In this document: positions 1 through 8,804 of the stretch, one piece after another | Layout: every line of letters starts with the position of its first letter | How positions within the stretch are numbered: position 1 is the first letter of the stretch | Origin: Methylocystis sp. | GTDB lineage: Bacteria > Pseudomonadota > Alphaproteobacteria > Rhizobiales > Beijerinckiaceae | Reading direction: 5' to 3' | Assembly (NCBI GenBank): GCA_022843405.1 | Contig: JALHNQ010000036.1 | Location: forward strand, 1 to 35,243 | DNA: 35,243 nt | Made by a program: the position numbers and the translations under genes | The notes under the pieces: model-generated | Seen by the model: only the letters and a program-made list of their open reading frames with translations | What the model was told of the DNA's origin: nothing | The model's database searches: none

Positions 1-203
1 AACTCCGGAAAGTCCACGTCGAGATAGGTGTCGAGCTTTGCACGCCACGCCTCGACGTCGAAGGGCGGCTTTTCCAACGGCTCCAAAATGATCTTGTCGC
101 CGACTTTGCTGACGCGCACCTCCGTGCCCGGCATCCGAAATTCCTTTGGAAGCCGAACGGCTTGGCTGCGGCCATGCTTGAATAATTTCGCGGTGGCGGT
201 CAT
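1..203 (-). CDS. vapB: VapB-type antitoxin, AbrB/MazE-like (partial; C-terminus beyond the window)
   Basis: Seen: reading leftward from an ATG at 203, 67 codons run off the window edge without a stop. The N-terminus reads MTATAKLFKHGRSQAVRLPK and continues with EFRMPG, a hydrophobic-basic pattern typical of the swapped-hairpin DNA-binding domain of VapB antitoxins (the K-hydrophobic-F-x-x-G-R-S-Q-A-V-R-L-P signature). An AAGAGG ribosome site lies about 5 bases before the ATG. Known: VapB proteins are short (about 75-90 residues), bind and neutralise the PIN-domain RNase VapC, and repress their own operon. Inference: vapC should follow just outside the window on the same strand. A perfect inverted repeat immediately upstream (215-239) is the likely operator. 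It could also be an AbrB-type antitoxin paired with a different toxin. Confidence in the family is high; the partner is unseen. Confidence 0.85.
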   Translation of the reverse strand, partial: MTATAKLFKHGRSQAVRLPKEFRMPGTEVRVSKVGDKIILEPLEKPPFDVEAWRAKLDTYLDVDFPE

Positions 204-214
204 GCGGCCTCTTA

Positions 215-239
215 TGATATCTATTCATGGTAGATATCA
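215..239. promoter_or_regulatory. Perfect inverted repeat, probable autoregulatory operator of the vapB operon
   Basis: TGATATCTA and its exact reverse complement TAGATATCA (9 bases each) are separated by 7 bases. The repeat ends about 12 bases upstream of the vapB start at 203. It is AT-rich in a GC-rich background. VapB/VapBC complexes bind short palindromes overlapping their own promoter, so an operator role is the natural reading; binding itself is inferred. Confidence 0.65.
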
Positions 240-378
240 GATTTTGGACCACTGTCCACCGGCGATGATTTAAGTGAGCCCCGCGTCATACCGCGCCTGT
301 AAAATTTGATTAAGCTGAACGCTCGGCGGCCCTCCAAGAAGGCTACGCCGGCGGCTCCTCTCGTCATAGGATGAACAC

Positions 379-1965
379 ATGCCGCCGCGCGTTCTCATCT
401 CTGATTCTCTTTCGCCCGCCGCCGCGCAGATTTTTCGCCTGCGCGGCCTCGACGTCGATTTCGAACCGACGCTCGGCAAGGACAAGGACAAGCTCGCCGC
501 CGCGATCGGCGACTATGACGGACTCGCCATCCGCTCGGCGACCAAGGTCACTGCCGATATCTTGGAGCGCGCGCTGCGGCTCAAGGTCGTCGGCCGCGCC
601 GGCATCGGCGTCGACAATGTCGACGTGCCCGCCGCCACGGCGCGCGGCGTCATCGTCATGAACACGCCCTTTGGCAATTCCATCACCACCGCCGAACACG
701 CCATCGCCCTGATGTTCGCTCTGGCGCGCGAAATTCCGGCGGCCGACGCCTCGACCCAGGCCGGCAAATGGGAAAAGAACCGTTTTATGGGCGTCGAGAT
801 CACCGGCAAGACTCTCGGCGTTCTCGGCTGCGGCAATGTCGGCGCGAATGTCGCCGAACGCGCGCTCGGGCTCAAGATGCGCGTCATCGCTTTTGACCCC
901 TATCTCACCCAAGAGCGCGCCGAGGAGCTCGGCGTCGAAAAGGTCGAGCTCGACGAACTCCTGGCGCGCGCTGATTTCATCACGCTGCATACGCCGCTGA
1001 CGACGCAGACGAAGAATATTCTCTCGGCGGAAAACATCTCCAAGACATGCAAAGGCGTGCGCATCGTCAATTGCGCGCGCGGCGGTCTCGTTGATGAAGA
1101 GGCGCTGCGTAAGGCCCTCGATGAGGGGCATGTCGCCGGCGCCGCTTTCGATGTCTTCGCGCAGGAGCCGGCGACCGAAAATCCGCTGTTCGGCCATCCG
1201 CATGTGGTCTGCACGCCGCATCTCGGCGCTTCGACGAGCGAGGCGCAGGAAAAGGTCGCGCTGCAGATCGCCGAACAGATGGCGGACTATCTGACGCGCG
1301 GCGCGATCGCCAACGCCGTGAACTTCCCCTCGATCAGCCCCGAAGAGGCGCCGCGACTCAAACCCTTCGTCGAACTTGCCGAAAAACTCGGCCTCTTCGT
1401 CGGCCAGGTCGCGCGCGCCGGCGTCGACAAATTGTCGATCGTCTATGAAGGCGTCGTCGCCTTCCAAAAGACCCGCGCGATTACTTCTGCGGCCATTTCG
1501 GGATTGCTTCGGCCGATTCTGGAAGACGTCAATCCGGTCTCGGCGCCAATCCTTGCCAAGGAGCGCGGCTTGGCGATCGAGGAAATCACCCGCGAGGCGC
1601 AAGGCGATTATGAATCGCTCGTCACGCTCAGCGCCCATACGGCGCAAGGCGAAATCCGCGTTTCCGGCACCGTCTTCCATGACGGCAAGCCGCGCATCAT
1701 CGGCATCGGCGAGATTGGCGTCGACGCCGAATTCTCGCCCTCGATGATCTATGTGACGAATGAGGACCGGCCCGGCTTTATCGGCAGATTCGCCGGCGCG
1801 CTGGGCGACGCCGAGGTCAATATCGCCACCTTTGCGCTGGGCCGGGACAGTCCCGGAGGCGTGGCCGTCGCGCTCGTCGCCATTGACGGCGAGTTGCCGG
1901 CGCGCGCGCTTGCCGCCTTAAAGAACCTGCCAGGCGTCAAACAGGCGACCACTTTGAAATTCTGA
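379..1965 (+). CDS. serA: D-3-phosphoglycerate dehydrogenase
   Basis: Catalyses NAD-dependent oxidation of 3-phosphoglycerate to 3-phosphohydroxypyruvate, the first step of serine synthesis, in the cytoplasm. The 528-residue length matches the long SerA form. Visible features in order are the N-terminal substrate-binding half, the Rossmann dinucleotide motif GCGNVGANVAERA near residue 150, the NCARGGLVDEEAL block carrying the catalytic Arg region, the PHLGAS block with the catalytic His, an intervening ASB-type domain, and a C-terminal ACT domain (MIYVTNEDRPGFIGR) that normally mediates serine feedback. The ATG at 379 follows an AGG at 368-370. The gene stands alone: the divergent vapB is upstream and about 185 non-coding bases follow. 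In serine-cycle methanotrophs serine biosynthesis links to one-carbon assimilation, but no serine-cycle gene lies next to it. The serA assignment is secure. Confidence 0.95.
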   Translation: MPPRVLISDSLSPAAAQIFRLRGLDVDFEPTLGKDKDKLAAAIGDYDGLAIRSATKVTADILERALRLKVVGRAGIGVDNVDVPAATARGVIVMNTPFGNSITTAEHAIALMFALAREIPAADASTQAGKWEKNRFMGVEITGKTLGVLGCGNVGANVAERALGLKMRVIAFDPYLTQERAEELGVEKVELDELLARADFITLHTPLTTQTKNILSAENISKTCKGVRIVNCARGGLVDEEALRKALDEGHVAGAAFDVFAQEPATENPLFGHPHVVCTPHLGASTSEAQEKVALQIAEQMADYLTRGAIANAVNFPSISPEEAPRLKPFVELAEKLGLFVGQVARAGVDKLSIVYEGVVAFQKTRAITSAAISGLLRPILEDVNPVSAPILAKERGLAIEEITREAQGDYESLVTLSAHTAQGEIRVSGTVFHDGKPRIIGIGEIGVDAEFSPSMIYVTNEDRPGFIGRFAGALGDAEVNIATFALGRDSPGGVAVALVAIDGELPARALAALKNLPGVKQATTLKF

Positions 1966-2150
1966 GCCTATTGTCGCGCTTGCGCTCAATCTTACTGTTG
2001 CAACTCTGCCACATCCGCTGGAGAAACGCCGCCTCGCGGGCCTTCCCCGCTTGCTTGCGCGAACGTGCTGCGAGACTAATCGTCGCCAGCGATCGCGCCG
2101 ATTTTCTGAATCGACGCGGCGTACGCCCACTCTTTAAAAAAGGGATCATC

Positions 2151-2774
2151 ATGCGGCGTCTTGCACTTGCATTGATTTGCGCGGTCGGCGCGCTTTGCGG
2201 CGTTTCTTCCGAGGGATTTGCGCGCAGCCCGGCGCCGCCGCAGCCGGCGCCCGCGCCGGCGTTCGACCCTTTCGGCGCGCTTTTCGGCGGCGGTTTCGCG
2301 CCTCAGACCAGCGACGGCCGGCCCCAGGCGGTCGCCGTTCCGCGCGAGATCGTCGCCTTTGACGCGAAATACGCGCCGGGCACGGTGATCATCGCCACTA
2401 ATGAGCGGCGTCTTTACTACACGCTCGGCAATGGCCAGGCCATTCGCTACGGCGTCGGCGTCGGCCGCCCGGGATTCGAATGGGCCGGCACGCGCTACAT
2501 CTCCCATAAGCGCGAGTGGCCGGACTGGACGCCGCCGGCGCAGATGTTGCGCCGCCGCCCCGACCTGCCAAGGCATATGGAGGGCGGATTGAGCAACCCG
2601 CTCGGCGCGCGCGCCATGTATCTGTCCGGCACGCTTTACCGCATTCACGGCTCCAACGAGCCTTGGACGATCGGCCAGGCTGTGTCGTCGGGCTGCATTC
2701 GCATGACCAATGACGACGTGGTCGACCTCTATAGCCGGGTCAAGGTCGGCACCCGCGTGGTCGTGACGCGGTAA
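2151..2774 (+). CDS. L,D-transpeptidase, YkuD domain, exported
   Basis: Periplasmic enzyme that forms 3-3 peptidoglycan cross-links or anchors proteins to peptidoglycan by cysteine transpeptidation. The 207-residue product starts with a signal peptide (residues 1 to about 25, ending GFARS), then a Pro/Ala-rich linker, then the YkuD domain with His166 in IHGSNEPW and Cys182 in SSGCIRM, the conserved His and catalytic Cys. An in-frame open stretch begins at 1971, but the ATG at 2151 is preferred because it gives a clean signal peptide and sits after an AAAAAAGGGA ribosome site; the upstream extension is not signal-like. It is a single-gene unit facing a convergent DUF971 gene, with a hairpin between them. 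Which cross-link or partner it serves cannot be told from sequence. Confidence 0.9.
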   Translation: MRRLALALICAVGALCGVSSEGFARSPAPPQPAPAPAFDPFGALFGGGFAPQTSDGRPQAVAVPREIVAFDAKYAPGTVIIATNERRLYYTLGNGQAIRYGVGVGRPGFEWAGTRYISHKREWPDWTPPAQMLRRRPDLPRHMEGGLSNPLGARAMYLSGTLYRIHGSNEPWTIGQAVSSGCIRMTNDDVVDLYSRVKVGTRVVVTR

Positions 2775-2794
2775 AGCCTCGGCAGCGCATGTTA

Positions 2795-2820
2795 AGCGGC
2801 CGGCGCGCGCGTCGGCCGTT
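2795..2820. terminator. Stem-loop between convergent genes, probable bidirectional terminator
   Basis: AGCGGCCGGC at 2795-2804 pairs with GTCGGCCGTT at 2811-2820 (10 pairs, two of them wobble) around a 6-base loop. A T-rich stretch (ATTATTTTTC) follows a few bases later on the plus strand. It lies between the stops at 2774 and 2831. The U-run is displaced, so this is moderate evidence only. Confidence 0.45.
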
Positions 2821-2830
2821 GCTATCTTGA

Positions 2831-3205
2831 TTATTTTTCTCCAGGCCGATCGCGATCGAGCCCCTTCGCCGCAAGTTCTTCGAGATAGGCGTCGAATCGC
2901 GCCGTCGCCGTCTCTCCGAGTTCGCGCAAATAGCGCCAAGTGAAGATACCGGTGCGATGCATGTCGTCGAAATCGAGCCTCACGGCGTAATTGCCGACCG
3001 GCGCGACGGCGATGATCGCGACATTGCGCTTGCCGCCGACGGTCTTGCATTCTCGCGCCGAATGGCCTTGAACTTCCGCGCTCGGGCTTTGCGTGCGCAG
3101 CAGTTCGGCGCTGAGCGCGAATCGCGCGCCGTCGTCGAAAGCGACGCTCAGCAGGCGTCCGCGCTCCAAGAGGCGGAGTTCAGTCGGCCAGGGCTCATGC
3201 CCCAT
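2831..3205 (-). CDS. DUF971 domain protein (gamma-butyrobetaine hydroxylase N-terminal-like)
   Basis: A 124-residue cytoplasmic protein with no signal peptide. It matches the small stand-alone DUF971 family by its opening WPTELRLLERGRLLSVAFDDG, the FALSAELLR segment, the NVAIIAVAPVGNYAVRLDFDD strand block and the GIFTWRYLRELG motif. The fold is related to the small N-terminal domain of gamma-butyrobetaine hydroxylase, but stand-alone members lack the catalytic oxygenase domain and have no firmly established role. Often-cited links to iron-sulfur or cofactor metabolism rest on gene neighbourhood in other genomes and are not supported by neighbours here. The downstream neighbour on the same strand begins its stop-side sequence across a 75-base gap, so co-transcription is not assured. 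Confidence 0.85.
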   Translation of the reverse strand: MGHEPWPTELRLLERGRLLSVAFDDGARFALSAELLRTQSPSAEVQGHSARECKTVGGKRNVAIIAVAPVGNYAVRLDFDDMHRTGIFTWRYLRELGETATARFDAYLEELAAKGLDRDRPGEK

Positions 3206-3280
3206 GATGCGTCTCCTGCGCCGCGCGAGAGGTTGAGGAATATCTCTATCGCTTTCGGGCGCGGGCCGCCAACGCGACGC

Positions 3281-5146
3281 TTAACGAGGTTGAGCGCCCT
3301 GCATCCACCAAGTCTCCAAAGTGAAGCCGAACGGGAACATCGGAAAGAGCGGGGCGCGCTCAGGATGGCGGATGGCGGCGGTATGCGCGCACCAGATGGC
3401 GTTCGTATGCTGGAGCGGCACGAAATAGAATCCTGAAAGCAATATGCGATCGAGCGCGCGCGCCGCCCAAATGCTGTCCTCATTGGTTCGCGATGCGAGC
3501 AGATTGGCGATCGCGGCGTCCAGCGCGGGCGAGGCGGCGCCGGCGAGATTAACCGAGCTTTCCCGGTTGAGACTTTTCGTCGTCCACCGATTCAACTGTT
3601 CCTGACCGGGAACCGCGGCGGGCAGCCATTGCCCGATCATCATATCGTATTCGAATCGCAGTCGCCGCCGCTGGTACTGGACTTCGTCGAATAAGCGCGG
3701 ATTGGCTTCGATGCCGATGCGTTTCGATGAAGAGGCGAAATTGAGCGCAAGCCGCTCTTCGTCGCGATCGCGAATCATGATTTCCAACGCGACCGGAACG
3801 CCATCCTTTTGCAGACGCCCATCGACGAGGACGTAGCCGGCGTCGGCGAGAAGCGCTTGCGCGCGCTTTGCGACCGTGCGATCGCGCCCCGAACCGTCGT
3901 GCTGAACCGGTCTCCAGCGGCCTTCGAGAATGTCGTCGCGAACGACGCCGGGAAAATTCGCAAGAAAGGCGCGCTCGGCGGCGCTCGCCGGACGCCCCGT
4001 CGAGGCATAGTCCGACTCGCCGAAATAGCTTTCCGTGCGGACATATTGTCCGCTGTAGAAATTGGCGTTGATCCACTCGAAGTCATACATCATCGCAATC
4101 GCTTCGCGCAGCCGCGCATCGCGAAAAATCGGTTTACGCAAGTTGAAAACAAAGCCTTCCATTCCCGTCGGCCGGCCTGGCCGCAAGACTTCCTTCACGA
4201 CGGCGCCGTTGCGAACGGCGGGGAAATCATAGCCCGTTGACCAACGCGCGGCGCTCGTCTCCTCGCGATAGTCGATCAGTCCTGCTTTCAGCGCCTCAAA
4301 CAGCGCGCCCTCGTCGCGATAGAAATCCAGGTTGATCTCATCGAAGTTATACAGCCCGCGTTGGCTCGGGATGTCGCGGCCCCAATAGTCCGGGTCGCGG
4401 CGCAGAGCCAGACGCGCGCCGACCTTGACTTCGGAAATCACATAAGGGCCTGAGCCGAGCGGGATCGTCATATCGACATCGTCAAATCGCGCCACATTGG
4501 TCGCCTGCTTTGACAGAACCGGCATGGCGGCGAGAACGAGCGGCGCTTCACGATCCGTCACGCCGGTGAGGTCGAAGCGCACCGTGCGATCGTCGAGCGC
4601 AACGGCAGACTTGACCGAGGCGAAAGCCGCGCGATACGCCGGCCGACCTTTCGACTTCAGCAGTTCGAAGGAAAACAGAACGTCCGCGGCGATGATCGAC
4701 GTCTTGTCGGAAAATCGCGCCCGTGGGTCGATGTGAAAGGTGAGAATCTCGCGAGCGTCGTCGATATCGACGGATTGGGCGATCAGCGGATAAAGCGAAT
4801 AGGGCTCGTCCTGCGACCGGGTCATCAGGCTTTCCACGACATTACCGATGATGAGTTGCGGCGCATCTCCGAATCTGGCGTTGAACGGATTGAGACTTTC
4901 GAATCCCCCGCGCCTGCCGAGCCGCAGCGCGCCGCCTTTTGGCGCGCGGGGATAGGCGTAGGGAAAATGAGCGAAATCCTTCGGCAGCGCAGGTTCGCCA
5001 TAGAGCGCGAGACCATGCGTGACGGGAGCGCTCGAAGGCTTATCGGCTAGCGCCGAAACTGATGGCAGGAACGCGATGGCTTGGATCAAAGCCGCGAGAC
5101 GCGCGGCGGCGATCATGCGTCCGATTGCGTGGCCAGCGTGAAGCAT
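3281..5146 (-). CDS. ABC transporter periplasmic solute-binding protein, family 5 (YejA-like)
   Basis: Extracellular binding subunit, probably for oligopeptides or a related solute. The 621-residue form starts at the ATG at 5146, which follows a GGAGG six bases upstream. The open frame extends to 5560, but that extension looks unlike protein and is rejected. A signal peptide (residues about 10-35, ending VSALA) precedes the mature start. Family 5 features are GLALYGEPALP near the mature N-terminus, the conserved GGALRLG and FESLNPF block, the SGPYVISEVKVGARLALRRDPDYWG block, and a C-terminal WW motif (TLETWWMQ). YejA-type proteins (about 600 residues) share the ALPKDFAHFPY opening. No permease or ATPase gene is adjacent, so the rest of the transporter must be elsewhere or lost. 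Confidence 0.88.
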   Translation of the reverse strand: MLHAGHAIGRMIAAARLAALIQAIAFLPSVSALADKPSSAPVTHGLALYGEPALPKDFAHFPYAYPRAPKGGALRLGRRGGFESLNPFNARFGDAPQLIIGNVVESLMTRSQDEPYSLYPLIAQSVDIDDAREILTFHIDPRARFSDKTSIIAADVLFSFELLKSKGRPAYRAAFASVKSAVALDDRTVRFDLTGVTDREAPLVLAAMPVLSKQATNVARFDDVDMTIPLGSGPYVISEVKVGARLALRRDPDYWGRDIPSQRGLYNFDEINLDFYRDEGALFEALKAGLIDYREETSAARWSTGYDFPAVRNGAVVKEVLRPGRPTGMEGFVFNLRKPIFRDARLREAIAMMYDFEWINANFYSGQYVRTESYFGESDYASTGRPASAAERAFLANFPGVVRDDILEGRWRPVQHDGSGRDRTVAKRAQALLADAGYVLVDGRLQKDGVPVALEIMIRDRDEERLALNFASSSKRIGIEANPRLFDEVQYQRRRLRFEYDMMIGQWLPAAVPGQEQLNRWTTKSLNRESSVNLAGAASPALDAAIANLLASRTNEDSIWAARALDRILLSGFYFVPLQHTNAIWCAHTAAIRHPERAPLFPMFPFGFTLETWWMQGAQPR

Positions 5147-5316
5147 TGATCGCCTCCTTCGCCAGATCGGCGAACTGAAACTATTCGGCCCGGGCAATCT
5201 CCAATTTAAAAAAAACTGCTGATCGCGATCGCCGGCTCGCGCGGCGCATGATCGGTTCAAAGAGGATGCCTGTCGGAAAGCGTCCTCGAAGCTTCGCTGT
5301 AAAGGCGCTCGTCCGG

Positions 5317-5348
5317 CGCGCGCCGCCCCAAGGAGGGGGCGGCGCGCG
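5317..5348. terminator. Perfect 13-base-pair GC hairpin after the TonB receptor gene
   Basis: CGCGCGCCGCCCC-type arm at 5317-5329 pairs perfectly with 5336-5348 around a 6-base AAGGAG loop. The structure sits 6 bases past the stop of the receptor gene at 5355 (minus strand). There is no U-run on either side, so it may act as an mRNA 3'-end stabiliser or a factor-assisted terminator rather than a classical intrinsic one. Confidence 0.5.
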
Positions 5349-5354
5349 ATCTTG

Positions 5355-7817
5355 TCAGAACTGAAGTTTGACGCCTCCGGTGAAACTGAGCGGCTGGCCG
5401 GCGATGAGACCCGCGCCCTGCGCCGTCGCCAATCCGCCGGTCGGCCAGACGATCGGCGTTTGAAACGGAGTTCCGGCGATGAGCGTGTTGCCGAGAACGA
5501 ATGCGCCGGAGGCATAGGTCCGATTGAAGACGTTCTGGACGTCGAAAAAGAGCTCGACATTCTTGATATAGAAGTTTGTCAGGTCGTGCTTATAGTGAGC
5601 GTTCAAATTGACGAGGCTGTAGCTCGGCACAGTGGTGTAATTGGCGTTGTCGATCGTATAGTCGCTCTTGAAAATATATTCGACATAGGCGCCGAGACCG
5701 GCGAGATCGCCGTGCGGCTGATCATATCCCAAGCGCATCGTCACCGTATGCGGCGGCACATTGGGGATTCGGTTGCCCGAACGATTATAAACAACAGGAA
5801 CGCCCCCGATCGTCCCGAGATCGTCCCAAAAATTGGTGAAGAACTGATTGTTGAACGTATAGGCCGTGATCAGCCGCCATCCCTCAAACGGCCGCCAATC
5901 GGCGTTGAGTTCGACGCCGCGGTGGAGAGAGGCGGGAGCGTTTATGAAATAGCTGACGAGCGCATTGTTCAACCTCAAAATCTCGTTGCGATGCCATTCG
6001 TTGAAGCCGGTCACGCTGACCGTGAGATCCGAGCGCGGCGTCCAGTCGATCCCGAGATCGACGCCCATGTTGGTTTGCGCCTTCAGCGGATTTTGTCCGA
6101 TGCCATTTCGCGTATTGGTGAGAAACACGAATGTCGGCGTGCTGTAGGCGGTCGCATAGCGCGCTCTCACCTGCCACTCGGGACTATAGCGATAGGTGAG
6201 CGACGCTTCCGGCGCCGTGTTCCAATAGTCATTATCGACGGCGATCTGAGTGGGAAATCTGGGCGCCAGATTGGCCGGGTAGTTATAGGCGGTATTGACG
6301 CCCCAGACCCGGTTCCAGTTGGCGCTGAAGCCGACGACGCCGGTCAGGCCCGGCGCGAGCGCAATTTCTTCGCGCGCGCGCAAGCCGATGTTTGACGTGT
6401 AGTAATCCATCTTGCCGATTTGCGCGCCGATTGCGCCGCTATACCAAGTATTCGCGATCTGGTTAAAGAGCGGGTTGGTGGTTTTGGCGTTGTTATAGAA
6501 GAACTGGAGAAAATGCGTCGCCGGGAAGCCGAACAGCGGCGCATGACTGGTAATGTCGGTCTGCGCGGTGATGCCCACCGTCGGGCCCCGCAAAGCCACC
6601 GGGCCGCCCTGGCCGCCCGGGCCAACGATCGGCGGCGGCCAAGCTCCATTGATGTTATCGAGATAGTCGTAAGTGAATTGCGATCGCCACGTGGTGCTGC
6701 TGTCAAAATCATGTTCGAACTGAACGCCGCCGATCTGTCTGAGCGCGTGCGAGTGAGTGCCAAGCTGCCAGACGCTTTGGCGAACGGTCGCGCCGGAGAT
6801 GCCATTGGCCGGCACGTTCAGATTGTTGCACAAGTTGAGATTCAGGGCGACCGGGATAGAGCAGCCATAATTTTTTTGAAACGGATTGAGGTAGAACACC
6901 GTAAAATTTTCTCGGTTGATGAACTCCGCTCGCAAGTCGTTGACGAGATATTTCACGATGACTCGATCGGTTGGCGTCACATCCCATCTGCCGAGAAGCT
7001 TGGCTTGCTTGCCTGAGAAGGAATTGCGGGTCCAGCCGGTGCTGTTGGCGTCGGAGGCGAAAAACGACAGATCGAAGTCGCCGAGCACGCTGTCCTTCAC
7101 CGCCTTGCCGACGCGAATGTAATTGTTGACATAGCCGAAGCTGCCGAATTCCGAACCTGTGTGGACGCCGTCGATTTGGGCGCCGGTAAAGCTGCGAAAA
7201 TTGATCGCGCCGCCATAGGCGTAATTGCCAAAGAGAGCGGATGAGGGGCCGCGATAGACGTCGACGGCGGCGTAAGCGTGCGGATCGAGCAGGTCGGTGC
7301 GGCCATTGCCGTCCGCCGTCATGATCGGAAAGCCGTCTTCCCACAGCATGATGTTGCGGACGCCGAATGGGAACCCGACGCCGAGCTGGTTGCCCGAGCC
7401 GCGAATCGAGATCATCAGATCGCGCGCGTTATTGCCCTGTTGGATGGAGACGCCGGGGCTGTAATTAAGCACCCCTCGGACGTCGACCAGCGGCGTTGGC
7501 GACAGGAATTTGGTGTCGATCATCGTCACCGTCTCGCCAGGCGGATCGCGGTAGATCGGCAGCTTCGCGCGGGCGGCGCTAAAGCCGGGCGCATATCCAG
7601 CTTCGCCCGCCGTCGACTCCCTCACCGCCGGAGTCGTCTCAGTCGGCGTTCCGACCGTGGGTCCCCGCGGAACTGCTCGAACGCCCGCGCCGGTGCGAAG
7701 CCGGCCGCCGATGTCGATCGTCGGAAGCGCGTGCTGCGCCTGCGCAAGGGACGCGGAGGACAGGAGAGCGAGAGCGCCGAGGGCCGCTCCATGCATCAAT
7801 TTCGACCGGGCGTTCAT
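5355..7817 (-). CDS. mbnT: TonB-dependent outer-membrane receptor, candidate methanobactin receptor MbnT
   Basis: An 820-residue outer-membrane active-transport receptor driven by TonB. Residues 1-27 form a signal peptide (ending SLAQAQ). A plug domain spans about 100-225 (VNYSPG-like segment, ISIRGSGNQLG, MLWEDGFPI, VDVYRGPSSALFGNYAYGGAI). A 22-strand-type barrel follows and ends in KLQF with the terminal Phe used for barrel assembly. No N-terminal signalling (STN) domain is evident, and no FecI/FecR-type genes are adjacent. An AGGAAAG ribosome site precedes the ATG at 7817. The gene begins 30 bases after the mbnH-like remnant on the same strand, so they look like one operon. The MbnT name rests on this context beside mbnM, mbnF and mbnS; a copper or siderophore receptor of another kind cannot be excluded. 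The frame is complete. Confidence 0.72.
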   Translation of the reverse strand: MNARSKLMHGAALGALALLSSASLAQAQHALPTIDIGGRLRTGAGVRAVPRGPTVGTPTETTPAVRESTAGEAGYAPGFSAARAKLPIYRDPPGETVTMIDTKFLSPTPLVDVRGVLNYSPGVSIQQGNNARDLMISIRGSGNQLGVGFPFGVRNIMLWEDGFPIMTADGNGRTDLLDPHAYAAVDVYRGPSSALFGNYAYGGAINFRSFTGAQIDGVHTGSEFGSFGYVNNYIRVGKAVKDSVLGDFDLSFFASDANSTGWTRNSFSGKQAKLLGRWDVTPTDRVIVKYLVNDLRAEFINRENFTVFYLNPFQKNYGCSIPVALNLNLCNNLNVPANGISGATVRQSVWQLGTHSHALRQIGGVQFEHDFDSSTTWRSQFTYDYLDNINGAWPPPIVGPGGQGGPVALRGPTVGITAQTDITSHAPLFGFPATHFLQFFYNNAKTTNPLFNQIANTWYSGAIGAQIGKMDYYTSNIGLRAREEIALAPGLTGVVGFSANWNRVWGVNTAYNYPANLAPRFPTQIAVDNDYWNTAPEASLTYRYSPEWQVRARYATAYSTPTFVFLTNTRNGIGQNPLKAQTNMGVDLGIDWTPRSDLTVSVTGFNEWHRNEILRLNNALVSYFINAPASLHRGVELNADWRPFEGWRLITAYTFNNQFFTNFWDDLGTIGGVPVVYNRSGNRIPNVPPHTVTMRLGYDQPHGDLAGLGAYVEYIFKSDYTIDNANYTTVPSYSLVNLNAHYKHDLTNFYIKNVELFFDVQNVFNRTYASGAFVLGNTLIAGTPFQTPIVWPTGGLATAQGAGLIAGQPLSFTGGVKLQF

Positions 7818-7847
7818 CTTCTTTTCTTTCCTATTGGGGGTTGAAAC

Positions 7848-8804
7848 TCATTGAGCAGGCGCACGCGTTGGTCCGCTTGCGGTCGACGCCGGTTTCCACG
7901 GGTCGGCGAAGCGGGGGGAAGTCAGCAGGGAGTCGTCGGTCAGCGTTTTCAGAAAGGCGATCAGATCGTTCTTTTCCTGGGGCGACAGATCAATCGGGAC
8001 GATCAGCGCGCTCTTGTTCGGATTGTAGCGACCGTCGCCCTTCAGGGGACCGCTGGCGACGTTGCGGCCGCCGGCCGCGTAAATGTCGATCACGTCCTCG
8101 AGCGTCGCGACGCTGCCGTCGTGCATATAGGGCGCGGTGACGGCGATGTTGCGCAGGCTCGGCGCGCGAAACGCGCCCATCTCGGTGGGGTTGTGGGTAT
8201 TTTCGAACACCCCGCGATTGGGCTCCGGATAGGCGCCCTTGCCGTCGAGATCGTAAAGACCGGTATTATGAAACGGCGTCTCGATCTCGCGGGTTTTCGC
8301 GTGATAGAACTGATCGTCGAAATTCACGCTGCCATGGCAGTGGTGGCACTCCGCCTTTTCGCCGAAGAAGAGGTCCTTGCCGCGAGTCTCTTCGGGAGTG
8401 AGCGTCGCCTTGCCGAGAAGATAGAGATCATATTTCGAGGAGGCCGACACCACGCCGCGCTCGAAGGCCGAGATCGCCTTGATGATGTTGCCGAAGCTGA
8501 TCGGGTCGGCCTCGCCGGGAAACGCCGCCGCGAAGTCGCGACGATAGCCCGCGTCGCCCGCAAAGCGCGCGACGATTTCTTTGCGGTTGTTGTCATTGAC
8601 GCCCATTTCGATGGGCTCTTCGCCAAACAGCGGCCCTTCCATCTGCTTTTCGAGCGTCACCATCGCCGGATTGGCCCAGGTCAGCGTGGCGCGCCAGGCG
8701 GCGTTGGCGATGCTCGGAGAATTGCGCGGCGTATGCTGGCCGGTGGCGCCGACGCCGACCGGCCTTCCGTCGGTGAAGGCCAGGCGCTGCTCATGGCAGG
8801 AGGC
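7848..8804 (-). pseudogene. mbnH: MbnH-like di-heme cytochrome c peroxidase, 5'-truncated
   Basis: Intact MbnH is a periplasmic MauG-like di-heme enzyme that converts a tryptophan of its partner MbnP to kynurenine. Here 318 codons remain. Seen: the second heme site CHHCHG, the FHNTGLYDLDGKGAYPEPN segment, the RAPSLRNIAVTAPYMHDGS block and a normal C-terminus. Reading upstream of the first available ATG (8663), the frame continues with family-like sequence (NSPSIANAAWRATLTWANP, AFTDGRPVGVGATGQ) up to SCHEQ. That is the end of the first CxxCH motif; the expected first Cys codon is replaced by Ala and then TAA at 8808-8810. The signal peptide, the N-terminal region and the first heme Cys are therefore gone. 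No start codon restores export. I judge it non-functional. It ends 30 bases before the TonB receptor gene. Confidence 0.85.

Noticed and set aside
364-1680. Long minus-strand open frame antisense to serA (438 codons)
   Set aside because: It mirrors the serA codon structure, has Arg/Asp-rich low-complexity composition, and matches no family; serA on the plus strand is unambiguous.
1971-2150. N-terminal extension of the L,D-transpeptidase from 1971
   Set aside because: The extension is Arg-rich and would bury the signal peptide; the ATG at 2151 has a ribosome site and leads straight into the signal sequence.
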